Shown piece after piece: positions 11,287 to 22,047 of a DNA stretch of 64,000 nucleotides (position 1 is the stretch's first letter; every line of letters starts with the position of its first letter). Under the pieces are notes generated by a model, which saw only the letters and a program-made list of their open reading frames with translations, did not search any database and was not told where the DNA came from. Source of the stretch: Mycobacterium sp. Lineage in GTDB: Bacteria; Actinomycetota; Actinomycetes; Mycobacteriales; Mycobacteriaceae. The translations under genes were made by a program, and so were the position numbers. The stretch lies in NCBI RefSeq assembly GCF_004298145.1, contig NZ_SCRH01000007.1:62001-126000 (forward strand), read 5' to 3'.

Positions 11287-12402
11287 CTAGCGGGTTTTCA
11301 CTGAGACGAAGGGCGGGCGCACGACTTCGCAGGCGGCGGGACGACCGCGGACGTCGACGGTGATTTCCTGGCCGTCCTCGACTCCGGCGTCGGTGTCGAT
11401 CAGCGCCAGCGCGATGCCGGCCTGCAGCGTCGGGGAGAAGGTGCCCGAGGTGGTCACGCCGACCGGGGTGTCGCCGGCGAGCACCGTCTGCCCCGCGCGC
11501 AGCACGCCGCGGCCGAGCATCCGCAGCCCGCGCAGCAGTCGCCGCGGGCCCGCCTCCTTCTCGGCCAACAGGGCGTCGCGGCCGAAGAACGAATCCTTCT
11601 TCCAGCCGATAGCCCAGCCGCAGCGGGCCTGCAGCGGGGAAATGTCGAGCGACAGTTCGTGGCCGTGCAACGGATAGCCCATCTCGGTGCGCAGCGTGTC
11701 GCGGGCGCCCAGTCCGGCCGGCTCGCCGCCGGCCGCGCTGACCGCCGCGGCCAGGGCGTCGAACACCACACCGGCGGATTCCCACGGCGGCAGCAGTTCG
11801 TAGCCGTGCTCGCCGGTGTAGCCGGTGCGGCAGACCCGCACCGGCACTTGCGCGAACTCGGTGTCGGCGTAGGCCATGTAATCCATGTCGGTGGGCAGGC
11901 CCAGCTCGCCGAGCACGTCGGCCGATCGCGGGCCCTGCACGGCCAGCACCGCATAGGAGCGATGCAGGTTGGTGATGCTCAGCCCGGACGGGGCATCGCT
12001 GGTCTGGAAGGCCTGCAGCGCCGCGACGACGGCGGCGGTGTTGGCGGCGTTGGGCACCAGAAAGACCTCGTCGTCGTCGACGTAGTAGGCGATCAGGTCG
12101 TCGACGACGCCACCGGATTCGGTGCAGCACAGGGTGTATTGCGCCTTGCCCGGCCCGATGCGGTTCAGGTCGTTGGTGAACGCGGAGTTGACGAACCGCG
12201 CCGCCCCCGGCCCGCGGACCAGCGCCTTGCCCAGGTGGCTGACGTCGAACAGGCCGACCGCGTTGCGCGTCGCGTTATGTTCGCTGACCGTGCCCGCATA
12301 CGACACCGGCATCAGCCAGCCGCCGAACTCGGCGAAACTGGCACCCAAGTCGCGGTGACGGTCTTCTAACGGTCCGTGCAGAAGATCGGCTTCGTTGCTC
12401 AC
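11287..12402 (-). CDS. gcvT: Glycine cleavage system T protein (aminomethyltransferase)
   Basis: GcvT transfers the methylene group from the lipoyl-bound aminomethyl of H protein to tetrahydrofolate and releases ammonia. The 371-aa protein shows the [12 protein letters not shown] start, the [11 protein letters not shown] motif, [12 protein letters not shown] with the folate-binding region, and the C-terminal barrel domain. The start is GTG at 12402. The divergent neighbour pepB begins only about 50 bp away. In M. tuberculosis the adenylyl cyclase gene Rv2212 lies in this gap, and it is absent here. Confidence 0.94.
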   Translation of the reverse strand: MSNEADLLHGPLEDRHRDLGASFAEFGGWLMPVSYAGTVSEHNATRNAVGLFDVSHLGKALVRGPGAARFVNSAFTNDLNRIGPGKAQYTLCCTESGGVVDDLIAYYVDDDEVFLVPNAANTAAVVAALQAFQTSDAPSGLSITNLHRSYAVLAVQGPRSADVLGELGLPTDMDYMAYADTEFAQVPVRVCRTGYTGEHGYELLPPWESAGVVFDALAAAVSAAGGEPAGLGARDTLRTEMGYPLHGHELSLDISPLQARCGWAIGWKKDSFFGRDALLAEKEAGPRRLLRGLRMLGRGVLRAGQTVLAGDTPVGVTTSGTFSPTLQAGIALALIDTDAGVEDGQEITVDVRGRPAACEVVRPPFVSVKTR

Positions 12403-12452
12403 GGCTCTTCACCCTAATCAGCCGCGACCCGTGGCCCGTTAGGGTGATGCGG

Positions 12453-14000
12453 ATGAGCACACAACCCGGTTACGCCACCCCCGCTGTCAGTGTCGCCTCC
12501 TCGCTGCCCCGGCGCGCCGCGGCGTCCACCGTGCTGATCGTGCCCGTCGTCTCGACCGGCGACGACGACAAGCCCGGCGCTGCCGTCGTGTCGGCCGAAC
12601 CGTTCCTGTCCTCGGATGCGATCGCCGAGATCGAAGCCGGCCTGCGCGCGCTGGAGGCCACCGGCGGCGTCGACCAGGTGCACCGGCTGGTGGTGCCGTC
12701 GCTGCCGGTGTCCAGCGTGCTGACGATCGGTCTGGGCAAGCCGCGACCCGAGTGGCCGGCCGACACGATCCGTCGCGCCGCCGGGGTGGCGGCGCGCTCG
12801 CTCGGCACCACCGAGGGCGTGATCACCTCCCTGGCCGAGCTGCCCGGTGAGGACGTCGCCTCCGCGGCCGTCGAGGGCCTGATCCTGGGCAGCTACCGCT
12901 TCACCGACTTCCGCAGCGCCAAGACGGCACCCAAAGACAAAGGGCTGGACAAGATCACGGTCCTCGCGACCGCGAAGGACGCCAAGAAGGACGCCGCGCA
13001 CGGCGCGGCCGTCGCGACCGCGGTCGCCACCGCCCGCGACCTCGTCAACACCCCGCCGAGCCACCTGTTCCCCAATGAATTCGCCACGCGCGCAAGGGCT
13101 TTGGGTGAGTCCGTGGGCCTCGAGGTCGAGGTGCTCGACGACAAGGCGCTGCAGAAGGCCGGCTACGGCGGGATCATCGGCGTCGGCCAGGGCTCGTCGC
13201 GTCCGCCGCGGCTGGTGCGGTTGACCCACCGGGGTTCGAAGCTGGCCAAGAGATCCAAGCAGGCCAAGCGGGTGGCCCTGGTCGGCAAGGGCGTCACGTT
13301 CGACACCGGCGGCATCTCGATCAAGCCGGCGGCGTCCATGCATCACATGACCTCGGACATGGGTGGGGCCGCCGCGGTGATCGCGACCGTCGCACTGGCC
13401 GCGCAGCTGAAGTTGCCGATCGACGTGATCGCCACCGTGCCGATGGCCGAGAACATGCCGTCGGCGACGGCGCAGCGCCCCGGCGACGTGCTGACGCAAT
13501 ACGGCGGCATCACCGTCGAGGTGCAGAACACCGACGCCGAGGGCCGGCTCATCCTGGCCGACGCCATCGTCCGCGCGTGCGAGGACAACCCGGATTACCT
13601 GATCGAGACGTCCACGCTGACCGGCGCGCAGACGGTGGCGCTGGGCAGCCGGATTCCGGGGGTGATGGGCACCGACGACTTCCGCGACCGGGTCGCCGCG
13701 ATCTCGCAGCGGGTCGGCGAGAACGGTTGGCCGATGCCGCTACCCGACGAACTCAAGGAAGACCTGAAGTCCACGGTGGCCGACCTGTCGAACATCAGCG
13801 GGCAGCGCTTCGCCGGCATGCTGGTCGCGGGGGTGTTCCTGCGCGAGTTCGTCGCGGACGGCGTGAGCTGGGCGCACATCGACGTGGCCGGCCCGGCCTA
13901 CAACACCGGCAGCCCGTGGGGATACTCGCCCAAGGGCGCCACCGGCGTACCGACCCGCACCATGTTCGCGGTGCTGGAAGACATCGCCGAAAAAGGCTAG
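12453..14000 (+). CDS. pepB: Leucyl aminopeptidase (M17 family)
   Basis: This cytosolic metallo-aminopeptidase removes N-terminal residues from peptides. The C-terminal catalytic domain has [16 protein letters not shown] with the metal-binding Lys and Asp, SDMGGAAAV, and the M17 signature [13 protein letters not shown]. Three start codons lie within 10 bases (GTG 12444, ATG 12447, ATG 12453). I chose the last because it gives 515 aa, equal to Rv2213. The N-terminal domain (about 170 residues) is the variable hexamer-forming part. Confidence 0.94.
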   Translation: MSTQPGYATPAVSVASSLPRRAAASTVLIVPVVSTGDDDKPGAAVVSAEPFLSSDAIAEIEAGLRALEATGGVDQVHRLVVPSLPVSSVLTIGLGKPRPEWPADTIRRAAGVAARSLGTTEGVITSLAELPGEDVASAAVEGLILGSYRFTDFRSAKTAPKDKGLDKITVLATAKDAKKDAAHGAAVATAVATARDLVNTPPSHLFPNEFATRARALGESVGLEVEVLDDKALQKAGYGGIIGVGQGSSRPPRLVRLTHRGSKLAKRSKQAKRVALVGKGVTFDTGGISIKPAASMHHMTSDMGGAAAVIATVALAAQLKLPIDVIATVPMAENMPSATAQRPGDVLTQYGGITVEVQNTDAEGRLILADAIVRACEDNPDYLIETSTLTGAQTVALGSRIPGVMGTDDFRDRVAAISQRVGENGWPMPLPDELKEDLKSTVADLSNISGQRFAGMLVAGVFLREFVADGVSWAHIDVAGPAYNTGSPWGYSPKGATGVPTRTMFAVLEDIAEKG

Positions 14001-14255
14001 TTACGTTCTGCGTCCGACGATGCGCGCGAACTACTTTGTCAGCAACGAAAACACGGCCTGCCGCACCTTGCGGCGCGGCCAGCCGGTGACCCCGTCGGCG
14101 GCCCGCGCGTCGCAGTGATCACCACAGGTCCTTTCCCGCTCGGCTACCGGGGCGGGATACCCGCGAACCGGGCGCTGTATCCGTCTGCGTTTACCGGCAG
14201 TGTGCCGCGGCTAATCTCCCTAGCGGTCGAAATCCCGGCGGCGAAAGGCGAAAAC
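14001..14255. other. Gene-free spacer with a possible gene remnant
   Basis: No complete gene is seen in these 255 bp. On the minus strand, 14027-14115 reads as a plausible C-terminal peptide (GWPRRKVRQAVFSLLTK then stop) with no start or upstream domain, which may be the decayed tail of a lost gene. Confidence 0.4.
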
Positions 14256-14600
14256 ATGACGGCACGGCGGTTGATCATCGGCGTGGGCGCCGTGCTGTTA
14301 CTGGCCGGGGTCATCGGTCTGCTGGCGCCGGTGTCGGTGTCGGACGGCAATGGTCACTCGATCGGGTGCGGGAACGCGGTGGCGACCGATCTGTCCGCGG
14401 CCAGAAGCGCGAACAACAGCAGCGTGGCGAACATCCCGATCCTCAACCAGATCGTTCCGCACACCGACTATGTCGCACTGTGCCAGTCCTCGGTGGGTGG
14501 CCGGCGGGCATGGGCCATCCCGCTGGCCGTCCTCGGGATCATCGCGATCGGCGCGACGTTGCTGACGGGGCGCCGCGGGTCGGCGGCGCCGGGCGCCTAG
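14256..14600 (+). CDS. Small two-helix membrane protein, unknown function
   Basis: I do not recognise this gene by function. The 114-residue product has membrane helices at about 6-25 and 85-103. Between them is an exported loop of about 55 residues with two cysteines (GCGNAV and ALCQSS) that could form a disulfide. The C-terminus is short and basic. I chose the ATG at 14256, preceded by AAAGGCG. The longer in-frame extension to 14115 has no ribosome site and reads through the spacer. It ends 6 bp from the convergent ephD stop. Confidence 0.65.
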   Translation: MTARRLIIGVGAVLLLAGVIGLLAPVSVSDGNGHSIGCGNAVATDLSAARSANNSSVANIPILNQIVPHTDYVALCQSSVGGRRAWAIPLAVLGIIAIGATLLTGRRGSAAPGA

Positions 14601-14606
14601 CCCGCC

Positions 14607-16385
14607 TCAGATCACCCGCATCCGCGCGGCGTTACGCAATCCCTGGGGTGCCAGACGCGAAAGTCCGTACAGCGCATAGGCTTCCGGCGCGACCGGGCGA
14701 ATCGGTTTCTTCTTCTTGACCGATGACAGGATCGCGTCGGCGACCTTGTCGGGACCGTAGCGCCGGAGCGCGAACATCTTGCCCAGCTGCCCGCGGCGGC
14801 CGTCGACGGCGTCGCCTTGCTTGCCCGCGGGCACGTCGAATCTGGTGGTGTTGATGATGTTCGTGTCGATGACGCCGGGGCAGATCGTGGTCAGCCCCAC
14901 GCCGGCGGCGTCGAGTTCGGCACGCAGGCAGTCCGAGAACATGTAGCTCGCCGCCTTGGACGTGCAGTAGGCGTTCAGCGACTGCAGCGGGGCGTAGGCG
15001 GCCATCGACGACACGTTGACGATGTAGCCGCCGGCCCCGCGCTCCACCAGCCGCCGCCCGAACGACCGGCATCCGTTCACCACACCGCCCAGGTTGACGT
15101 CGAGCACCCGGTCGAACTGCTCGGCCGGGGTGTCCAGGAATCCCCCCGCCTGCCCGATGCCGGCGTTGTTGACGACGATGTCGGGCACGCCGTGCTCGGC
15201 GCTGACCCGCTCGGCGAACGCCTCCACCGCCTGCGCATCCGACACGTCGAGCACATAGGCGTGGGCGACGCCGCCCCGGGTGGCGATCTCGGCGGCGGTG
15301 GCCTTGACGGCCGCTTCGTCGATATCGCTGATGACCAGCTCGGCGCCTTCCCGCGCGAACGCGAACGCGGTCTCGCGGCCGATCCCACTGCCGGCGCCGG
15401 TGACCGACACCAGGGTGTCGCCGAACGACCCGCGGGGGCGTCCCACTTGCGCGCGCAGCAGCGCGCGGCTGGGCGCTTTGCCCTCGGCCAGGTCGGCGAA
15501 GTCGTGCACCGCCGCCGCCATCACCTGCGGGTGCGACATCGGCGAGAAATGACCGGCCGCGATGTCGCGGCGCCACAGCCGCGGCACGAACCGCGGGGTG
15601 TGGTCGTAGCCGTACGGCCGCACATACTTGTCTTTGGTGTTCACGATCAGCTGCACCGGCACGTCGATGACCGCGACGCCCTGCTTGCGCCCGGAGAATG
15701 AGCGAAAGTAGTTGGCGGGATAGGTTTTCACCGACTGGGCGGCGTCTCTCGCGAGCTTGTCGGAATGATGGATCTGCTCTACCGGAATGTTGTCGACCGC
15801 GTTGCGCCGCAGCGCCGGGATCGACAGGGTCAGCCGCAGGAACAACGGGGCGAGCACCGGGATCGAGAACAGCAGCATGTAGGTGAACCGCAGCGCCTGG
15901 CTGATCGCCCGGACGAAGGTGCGGGGACGCCAGGGTGCCCGCAGGCCGCTGAAGATATAGTCGACCAGCTGGTCTTGACTGGGTCCGGACACCGATGTGA
16001 ACGTGGCGACCCGGTCGTCGGCCCCGGGGCGCTTGAGATAGTGCCACACGCCCACCGAGCCCCAGTCGTGGGCCAGCACGTGCACGGGCCGGCCCGGGCA
16101 CAGCTCGCCGGTCACCGCGGCGAAGTCGTCGGCGAAGCGGTCCATGCTGTAGGCCGACACCGGCTTGGGCACCGAGGACTCACCGACGCCGCGGTTGTCG
16201 TAGCGGATGATCCGGAACCGCTCGGCCAGCAGCGGAACGACCCCGTCCCACAGCACGTGGGAGTCGGGAAAGCCGTGCACCAGCACCACCGCGGGGCCCT
16301 CCGGGTTGCCCTCCTCATAGACCGCGATGCGCGCGCCGTCCGCGCTGTCGACGAAATGCTGGGGTAACTGTTGTGATGGCGGCAT
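14607..16385 (-). CDS. ephD: Epoxide hydrolase / short-chain dehydrogenase fusion
   Basis: The 592-aa protein joins an alpha/beta-hydrolase of the epoxide hydrolase family (about residues 1-300) to a short-chain dehydrogenase (about 325-592). The hydrolase half has HGFPDSH (oxyanion hole), AHDWGS with the nucleophilic Asp, and a GHF histidine. The dehydrogenase half has TGAGSGIGRE for NAD(P) and the YCTSK catalytic Tyr/Lys pair. The ATG at 16385 is preceded by GGGGAGG, and the length then equals Rv2214c. In M. tuberculosis EphD has been linked to mycolic acid epoxide or keto chemistry. It is divergent from dlaT. Confidence 0.93.
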   Translation of the reverse strand: MPPSQQLPQHFVDSADGARIAVYEEGNPEGPAVVLVHGFPDSHVLWDGVVPLLAERFRIIRYDNRGVGESSVPKPVSAYSMDRFADDFAAVTGELCPGRPVHVLAHDWGSVGVWHYLKRPGADDRVATFTSVSGPSQDQLVDYIFSGLRAPWRPRTFVRAISQALRFTYMLLFSIPVLAPLFLRLTLSIPALRRNAVDNIPVEQIHHSDKLARDAAQSVKTYPANYFRSFSGRKQGVAVIDVPVQLIVNTKDKYVRPYGYDHTPRFVPRLWRRDIAAGHFSPMSHPQVMAAAVHDFADLAEGKAPSRALLRAQVGRPRGSFGDTLVSVTGAGSGIGRETAFAFAREGAELVISDIDEAAVKATAAEIATRGGVAHAYVLDVSDAQAVEAFAERVSAEHGVPDIVVNNAGIGQAGGFLDTPAEQFDRVLDVNLGGVVNGCRSFGRRLVERGAGGYIVNVSSMAAYAPLQSLNAYCTSKAASYMFSDCLRAELDAAGVGLTTICPGVIDTNIINTTRFDVPAGKQGDAVDGRRGQLGKMFALRRYGPDKVADAILSSVKKKKPIRPVAPEAYALYGLSRLAPQGLRNAARMRVI

Positions 16386-16582
16386 CGGACCTCCCCGCTC
16401 TGGCTGCAGTGGCCACACCGTAGCAAGCGTGATCGGGGTCACCCGGCCAGCGCGCGGTATCTGCCCTGGATGTGTGCCGACGAAGCCGCAGTGACAGGAT
16501 AGTTTTGGATTGCTGCTTCGCCTTCCGCAAAGCGCGCTGAACCACCCGCCCCGACCCACGAGCGATCGAGGAGTCAAAAACG

Positions 16583-18358
16583 ATGGCCTTCTCCGTCCAG
16601 ATGCCGGCACTCGGTGAGAGCGTCACCGAGGGGACGGTCACCCGCTGGCTCAAGCAGGAGGGTGACACGGTTGAACTCGACGAGCCGCTCGTCGAGGTGT
16701 CGACCGACAAGGTCGACACCGAAATCCCGTCGCCGGCCGCGGGGGTGCTGACCAAGATCGTCGCCCGGGAAGATGACACCGTCGAGGTGGGCGGCGAGCT
16801 GGCCGTCATCGGCGACGCTGCGGAGGGCGGCGGATCGCAGGCGCCCAGCGAGCCCGAGCCGCAGGCACAGGCCGCGCCCCCCGCCCAGCCCCAGCCCCAG
16901 GCGCAGCCCGAGCCGGCGCCGCAGCCCCCCGCCGCGGCCCAGCCGGCGCCGCAGCCCGCCCAGCGGAGCTCCGGTGGCGGTGACGCGACCCCGGTGGTGA
17001 TGCCCGAACTCGGCGAGTCGGTCACCGAGGGCACGGTGACCCGCTGGCTCAAGAAGGTCGGCGATTCGGTCCAGGTCGACGACGCGCTGGTCGAGGTGTC
17101 CACCGACAAGGTCGACACCGAGATCCCGTCGCCGGTGGCCGGTGTGCTGATCAGCATCACCGCCGAGGAAGACGCCACCGTGCCCGTCGGCGGCGAGTTG
17201 GCCCGCATCGGCAGCGGTTCCGAGGCTGCCGCCCCCGCCCCGGCCGCCCCCCAGCCACCGCCGGCGCCCAAAGCCGAACCCAAACCCGAACCGGCGCCGC
17301 AGCCGAAGCCCGAACCCACCCCGACCCTGGCACCGCAGCCGAAGGCTCAACCGGAGCCGCAACCTCAACCGGCGCCGACCCAGGCGGCAGACACGAGCAC
17401 CGACGGGACGCCCTATGTCACGCCGCTGGTGCGAAAACTGGCCGCCGAGAACAACATTGACCTGACCTCGGTCACCGGCACCGGGGTGGGCGGTCGCATC
17501 CGCAAGCAAGACGTGCTGGCCGCCGCCGAGCGCAAGCAGCAGGCCGACAAGGCCCCCCCGGCCGCGCCGACCCCCGCGGCCGCCGAGGGCCGCAAGGCGG
17601 CTCCCGCGCCCACCCCGGCGCCGGCGCTGGCGAACCTGCGGGGCACCACCCAGCGGGCCAGCCGGATCCGCCAGATCACGGCCAACAAGACTCGCGAATC
17701 CCTGCAGGCCACAGCCCAACTCACCCAGACCCACGAGGTCGACATGACGAAGCTGGTCGGGTTGCGGGCCAGGGCCAAGGCGGCGTTCGCCGAGCGGGAA
17801 GGCGTGAACCTGACCTTCTTGCCGTTCATCGCCCGGGCGGTGATCGACGCCCTCAAGATCCACCCGAACGTGAACGCGAGCTACAACGAGGAAACCAAGG
17901 AGATCACCTACTACGACGCAGAGCACCTCGGCATCGCGGTCGACACCGAACAGGGCCTGCTCTCCCCCGTCGTGCATAACGCCGGCGACCTGTCGCTGGC
18001 CGGGCTGGCCAGGGCGATCGCCGACATCGCCGCGCGCGCCCGGTCGGGCAACCTGAGGCCCGACGAGCTGTCCGGCGGCACCTTCACGATCACCAACATC
18101 GGCAGCCAGGGCGCGCTGTTTGACACCCCGATCCTGGTTCCGCCGCAGGCCGCCATGCTGGGCACCGGCGCGATCGTCAAACGCCCCCGGGTGATCGTCG
18201 ACGAGTTCGGCAACGAATCGATCGGTGTCCGCTCGATTTGCTACCTCCCGCTGACCTATGACCACCGGCTCATCGATGGCGCGGACGCCGGGCGCTTCCT
18301 GACCACCATCAAGCACCGGCTCGAAGAGGGAGCGTTCGAGGCCGACCTCGGGCTCTGA
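16583..18358 (+). CDS. dlaT: Dihydrolipoamide acyltransferase (E2)
   Basis: This is the E2 core of the pyruvate dehydrogenase complex, which in M. tuberculosis also serves peroxynitrite reductase. Two lipoyl domains are present, with lipoyl-lysines at Lys43 and about Lys176 in the repeated STDKVDTE motif. They are joined by long Ala-Pro-Gln linkers. A peripheral subunit-binding domain follows ([12 protein letters not shown], about 275-310), then the catalytic acyltransferase domain ending in DHRLIDG. The ATG follows GAGGAG. At 591 aa it is longer than the M. tuberculosis protein (about 553 aa), mainly in the linkers. AceE, its E1 partner, lies at 59857. Confidence 0.93.
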   Translation: MAFSVQMPALGESVTEGTVTRWLKQEGDTVELDEPLVEVSTDKVDTEIPSPAAGVLTKIVAREDDTVEVGGELAVIGDAAEGGGSQAPSEPEPQAQAAPPAQPQPQAQPEPAPQPPAAAQPAPQPAQRSSGGGDATPVVMPELGESVTEGTVTRWLKKVGDSVQVDDALVEVSTDKVDTEIPSPVAGVLISITAEEDATVPVGGELARIGSGSEAAAPAPAAPQPPPAPKAEPKPEPAPQPKPEPTPTLAPQPKAQPEPQPQPAPTQAADTSTDGTPYVTPLVRKLAAENNIDLTSVTGTGVGGRIRKQDVLAAAERKQQADKAPPAAPTPAAAEGRKAAPAPTPAPALANLRGTTQRASRIRQITANKTRESLQATAQLTQTHEVDMTKLVGLRARAKAAFAEREGVNLTFLPFIARAVIDALKIHPNVNASYNEETKEITYYDAEHLGIAVDTEQGLLSPVVHNAGDLSLAGLARAIADIAARARSGNLRPDELSGGTFTITNIGSQGALFDTPILVPPQAAMLGTGAIVKRPRVIVDEFGNESIGVRSICYLPLTYDHRLIDGADAGRFLTTIKHRLEEGAFEADLGL

Positions 18359-18372
18359 GAAGGACGGCAAAG

Positions 18373-19296
18373 GTGGCTCGCTCTGGTCAGAAGTCTGTCG
18401 TCGCGATCGCGGGGTCGTCCGGCCTGATCGGATCCGCCCTCGCCGCGGCTCTGCGTGCCGCCGATCATCGGGTGCTGCGCATTGTGCGCCGGGCACCGGC
18501 GAACGGCGACGAGGTGCACTGGAATCCCGAGACCGGCGATCTCGATCCCGACACGCTGAACGACGTCGACGCCGTCATCAACCTGTGCGGTGTCAACATC
18601 GGCCAGCACCGGTGGTCGGGCGCCTTCAAGCAGTGCCTGCGGGACAGCCGCATCGCCCCCACCGAAGTCCTGGCGCACGCGGTCGCCGACGCCGGCGTGG
18701 GAACCCTGATCAATGCCAGCGCGGTGGGCTTCTACGGAAACACCAAAGACCGCGTGGTCGACGAAAACGACCGTGCCGGAAGCGGTTTCCTGGCCCGGCT
18801 GTGTGAAGACTGGGAAGCCGCCACGCTGCCGGCCCAATACGGCGGCGCCCGGGTGGTGCTGGCCCGCACCGGACTGGTGCTCTCCCCCGCGGGTGGTGCC
18901 TTGGGGCGGATGCGGCCGCTGTTCCGGACGGGCCTCGGGGCGCGGCTGGGCAGTGGGCGGCAATACATGTCGTGGATCACGCTGGAAGACGAAGTGCGAG
19001 CGCTGCTGTTCGCGATTTCGAACCCCGCGCTGTCCGGCCCGGTGAACATGACCGGGCCCGCGCCGGTGACCAACGCCGAATTCACCACCGCGTTCGGGCG
19101 CGCGGTCAACCGCCCGACGCCGTTGATGCTGCCCGCTTTCGCCGTCCGGGCCGCGCTGGGGGAGTTCGCCGACCAAGGACTGCTGACGGGGCAGCGCGCC
19201 ATCCCGTCGGCGCTGGAGCGGGCCGGTTTTGTGTTCCACCACAACACCATTGGCGAGGCGCTCGGCTACGCCACCGCCCGGCGCGAGCACGACTAG
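18373..19296 (+). CDS. NAD-dependent epimerase family protein (Rv2216-like)
   Basis: The product belongs to the SDR39U1/YfcH-type atypical short-chain dehydrogenases. The N-terminus has the Rossmann motif [12 protein letters not shown], followed by [18 protein letters not shown] and a C-terminal DUF1731-like segment ([16 protein letters not shown]). The substrate is not known for the family. The GTG start follows AAGGACGG and lies 14 bp after the dlaT stop, so it is probably cotranscribed with dlaT. The stop codon abuts the 55-bp tandem repeat that separates it from lipB. Confidence 0.87.
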   Translation: MARSGQKSVVAIAGSSGLIGSALAAALRAADHRVLRIVRRAPANGDEVHWNPETGDLDPDTLNDVDAVINLCGVNIGQHRWSGAFKQCLRDSRIAPTEVLAHAVADAGVGTLINASAVGFYGNTKDRVVDENDRAGSGFLARLCEDWEAATLPAQYGGARVVLARTGLVLSPAGGALGRMRPLFRTGLGARLGSGRQYMSWITLEDEVRALLFAISNPALSGPVNMTGPAPVTNAEFTTAFGRAVNRPTPLMLPAFAVRAALGEFADQGLLTGQRAIPSALERAGFVFHHNTIGEALGYATARREHD

Positions 19297-19485
19297 TGGC
19301 GATCGCCACCCTCGGGACTGTGGCGATCGCCAGCGCGGCGCAGCCGGGCGCAGCGGGTCGCCACCATCGGGCCCGTGGCGATCGCCAGCGCGGCGCAGCC
19401 GGGCGCAGCGGGTCGCCACCATCGGGCCCGTGGCGATCGCCAGCGCGGCGCAGCCGGGCGCAGCGGGTCGCCACCATCGGGCCCG
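19297..19485 (+). repeat. 55-bp tandem repeat (VNTR), three exact copies
   Basis: Three identical 55-base units lie at 19321-19375, 19376-19430 and 19431-19485. They are preceded by a shortened, diverged unit (19297-19320) and followed by a few bases of a fourth. Each unit opens with the 12-base palindrome TGGCGATCGCCA, and TCGCCAC/GTGGCGA can pair across unit borders. The array fills the gap between the epimerase stop and lipB. Exact identity between units implies recent slippage or selection. It resembles mycobacterial MIRU-VNTR loci. Confidence 0.95.
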
Positions 19486-19542
19486 TGGCGACCGCAGCAC
19501 CGGATTGGGCCCGGCGCTCGCAGGTCGAGTACCGTCGCGAAC

Positions 19543-20289
19543 GTGATCGATTCCATCCGGTCGAGCCGGTCCTTGATCGATGTCCGCCAGCTCGGAACCG
19601 TCGACTACCGCCTGGCCTGGCAGCAGCAGCGCGACCTGGCCGACGCCCGGGTGGCCGGGGGCAGGGACACGTTGCTGTTGCTGGAGCACCCGGCGGTGTT
19701 CACCGCGGGTCGACGCACCGAGCCGCACGAGCGGCCGGTAAGGGGCGCGGGCGACGCAGATGTCATAGACACCGACCGCGGCGGCAAGATCACCTGGCAC
19801 GGTCCCGGCCAGCTGGTCGGGTATCCGATCATCGGCCTGGTCGAACCGCTCGACGTGGTCAACTACGTGCGGCGGCTGGAGGAAGCGCTGATCAAGGTCT
19901 GCGCCGATCTGGGCCTGGACACGATCCGAGTCCAGGGCCGGTCCGGGGTGTGGGTCCCGGGCACCGACGGCCGACCCGACCGCAAGGTCGCGGCCATCGG
20001 CGTGCGGGTGTCGCGCGCGACCACCCTGCACGGGTTCGCGCTCAACTGTGATTGTGATCTCAACGCCTTCAGCGCCATCGTGCCGTGCGGCATCAACGAC
20101 GCCGGGGTGACGTCGTTGTCGGCTGAGCTGCGCCGCCCTGTGAGCACGGACGACATTCGGACCACCGTCGCCGACGCCGTCTGCGATGCCTTGGACGGGA
20201 TCCTGCCGGTTCGAATGACTTGCCAGGCTCCCGATCCCGCCGTTCCGGCGGGCATCGTCGCCGGGCCGAGCACCCCGTCGCGCGCGTAA
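19543..20289 (+). CDS. lipB: Lipoyl(octanoyl) transferase
   Basis: LipB moves octanoate from acyl carrier protein to the lipoyl lysines of E2 and H proteins. The motifs [17 protein letters not shown], the conserved Lys of KVAAIGVRV, and the acyl-thioester Cys in IVPCGI are present, forming the known Lys/Cys dyad. I take the GTG at 19543 as start, giving 248 aa. The open frame runs back into the 55-bp repeat but that part is not protein-like. No strong ribosome site is seen. lipA follows after 10 bp, so the two form an operon. Confidence 0.93.
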   Translation: MIDSIRSSRSLIDVRQLGTVDYRLAWQQQRDLADARVAGGRDTLLLLEHPAVFTAGRRTEPHERPVRGAGDADVIDTDRGGKITWHGPGQLVGYPIIGLVEPLDVVNYVRRLEEALIKVCADLGLDTIRVQGRSGVWVPGTDGRPDRKVAAIGVRVSRATTLHGFALNCDCDLNAFSAIVPCGINDAGVTSLSAELRRPVSTDDIRTTVADAVCDALDGILPVRMTCQAPDPAVPAGIVAGPSTPSRA

Positions 20290-20299
20290 CATCAGCGAT

Positions 20300-21241
20300 G
20301 TGACTGTCGCACCCGAGGGACGCAAGCTGCTGCGCGTGGAAGTGCGCAATGCCGAGACCCCGATCGAGCGCAAGCCGCCGTGGATCAAGGTGCAGGCCCG
20401 GATGGGGCCCGAATACACCAAGCTCAAGAGCCTGGTCCGGCGCGAGGGGCTGCACACGGTCTGCGAGGAGGCCGGCTGCCCCAACATCTTCGAATGCTGG
20501 GAGGACCGCGAGGCCACCTTCCTGATCGGCGGCGACCAGTGCACCCGCCGGTGCGACTTCTGCCAGATCGGCACCGGAAAGCCCACGATGCTGGACCGCG
20601 ACGAGCCCCGGCGGGTGGCCGACAGTGTGCACACGATGGGGCTGCGCTACGCCACGGTCACCGGGGTGGCCCGCGACGACCTGCCCGACGGCGGCGCCTG
20701 GCTGTACGCGGAGACGGTGCGCGCCATCAAGGAGCTCAACCCGTCGACCGGTGTCGAGCTGTTGATCCCCGACTTCAACGGCGAGCCCGACCGGCTTGCC
20801 GAGGTGTTCGAGTCACGCCCGGAAGTGTTGGCGCACAACGTCGAAACCGTGCCACGCATCTTCAAGCGCATCCGGCCCGCCTTCACCTACCAGCGCAGCC
20901 TGGACGTGCTCACCGCGGCGCGCGACTTCGGGCTGGTCACCAAGAGCAACCTCATCCTCGGCCTGGGCGAAACCCCCGACGAGGTGCGCACCGCCCTGGC
21001 GGACCTGCGTAGCGCCGGCTGCGAGCTCATCACCATCACGCAGTACCTGCGCCCGTCGGCACGTCACCACCCGGTCGAGCGCTGGGTGAAGCCGGAGGAA
21101 TTCGTCGAGTTCGCGCAGCACGCCGAGCAGCTCGGCTTCTCCGGGGTGATGGCCGGACCGCTGGTGCGCTCGTCGTATCGTGCGGGACGGCTCTACCAGC
21201 AAGCCGCCGCTGCCCGCGCCCGGGATGCCGCGGCGCGGTAG
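20300..21241 (+). CDS. lipA: Lipoyl synthase (radical SAM)
   Basis: LipA inserts two sulfurs into octanoyl groups on lipoyl domains. The radical-SAM cluster motif is CTRRCDFC. The auxiliary cluster cysteines are in [12 protein letters not shown], and the C-terminal RSSY serine that ligates the auxiliary cluster is present. The 313-aa length is normal. The GTG at 20300 is the start, because the overlapping ATG at 20298 is followed directly by a stop. It sits right after lipB and near dlaT, its likely main substrate. Confidence 0.96.
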   Translation: MTVAPEGRKLLRVEVRNAETPIERKPPWIKVQARMGPEYTKLKSLVRREGLHTVCEEAGCPNIFECWEDREATFLIGGDQCTRRCDFCQIGTGKPTMLDRDEPRRVADSVHTMGLRYATVTGVARDDLPDGGAWLYAETVRAIKELNPSTGVELLIPDFNGEPDRLAEVFESRPEVLAHNVETVPRIFKRIRPAFTYQRSLDVLTAARDFGLVTKSNLILGLGETPDEVRTALADLRSAGCELITITQYLRPSARHHPVERWVKPEEFVEFAQHAEQLGFSGVMAGPLVRSSYRAGRLYQQAAAARARDAAAR

Positions 21242-21269
21242 TCACCGCGGCCCTACGTATTCTTTGACT

Positions 21270-22022
21270 ATGGCTAAATCCCGCACTGCCGCTGAGAACA
21301 AGGTCGCCAGAGCGCAGGCGCAGGCTGCCCGCAAGGCCGCCGCGCGGGAGCGCCGCACCCAGTTGTGGCAGGCGTTCAATCTCCAGCGCCAGGAGGACAA
21401 GCGCCTGCTGCCGTACATGATCGGCGCCTTCGTGCTGATCGTGGGCATCTCGGTGGGCGTCGGCCTGTGGAGCGGCGGGCTGACGATGATCACCTTGATC
21501 CCGCTCGGCGTGGTGCTGGGCGCGCTGGTCGCCTTCATCGTCTTCGGGCGCCGCGCCCAGAAGTCCGTCTACCGCAAGGCCGAGGGCCAAACCGGGGCGG
21601 CGGCATGGGCATTGGACAACCTGCGCGGTAAGTGGCGGGTGACGCCGGGGGTGGCCGCGACCGGCCACTTCGACGCCGTGCACCGGGTCATCGGCCGGCC
21701 CGGCGTGATCCTGGTCGGTGAGGGGTCGGCCACCCGGGTGCGCCCGCTGCTGGCGCAGGAGAAGAAGCGCACCGCCCGCCTGATCGGGGAAGTGCCGATC
21801 TACGACATCATCGTCGGCAACGGCGACGATGAGGTGCCCCTGGCCAAGCTGGAGCGCCATCTCACCCGCCTGCCGGCCAACATCACCGTCAAGCAGATGG
21901 ACACGCTGGAGTCGCGGCTGGCCGCGCTGGGGACGCGGGCCGGGGCCGCCGTCATGCCCAAGGGGCCGCTGCCCAACGCCGGCAAGATGCGCGGTGTGCA
22001 GCGCACGGTGCGCCGCAAGTAG
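21270..22022 (+). CDS. DUF4191 membrane protein (Rv2219-like)
   Basis: The 250-aa protein has a basic coiled N-terminus (about residues 1-45), two adjacent membrane helices at about 46-66 and 75-95, and a soluble C-terminal domain of about 150 residues ending in a basic tail. This matches DUF4191, whose function is unknown. The ATG at 21270 gives the same length as Rv2219. Constant placement after lipA in mycobacteria hints at a role near lipoate or membrane metabolism, but nothing in the sequence shows it. Confidence 0.82.
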   Translation: MAKSRTAAENKVARAQAQAARKAAARERRTQLWQAFNLQRQEDKRLLPYMIGAFVLIVGISVGVGLWSGGLTMITLIPLGVVLGALVAFIVFGRRAQKSVYRKAEGQTGAAAWALDNLRGKWRVTPGVAATGHFDAVHRVIGRPGVILVGEGSATRVRPLLAQEKKRTARLIGEVPIYDIIVGNGDDEVPLAKLERHLTRLPANITVKQMDTLESRLAALGTRAGAAVMPKGPLPNAGKMRGVQRTVRRK

Positions 22023-22047
22023 CGCCAGCGGGTCGCCGGCATCGGAT

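Noticed and set aside
9111..11363. 750-codon plus-strand open frame across cobS and ilvE
   Set aside because: It covers two well-supported genes and reads through the terminator palindrome. It has no recognisable domain.
14027..14115. Possible C-terminal fragment of a lost minus-strand gene
   Set aside because: Only about 28 codons look protein-like and no family could be named, so it is noted in the spacer entry but not called a pseudogene.
19297..19500. CRISPR array
   Set aside because: The units are contiguous 55-base tandem copies with no variable spacers and no cas genes nearby.
19375..19542. N-terminal extension of lipB into the tandem repeat
   Set aside because: The extension is only translated repeat sequence. 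LipB homology begins at the GTG at 19543.
16574..20634. Long minus-strand frames (640 and 792 codons) opposite dlaT, the epimerase, lipB and lipA
   Set aside because: They are antisense to genes with full catalytic motifs, and they include translated copies of the 55-bp repeat.
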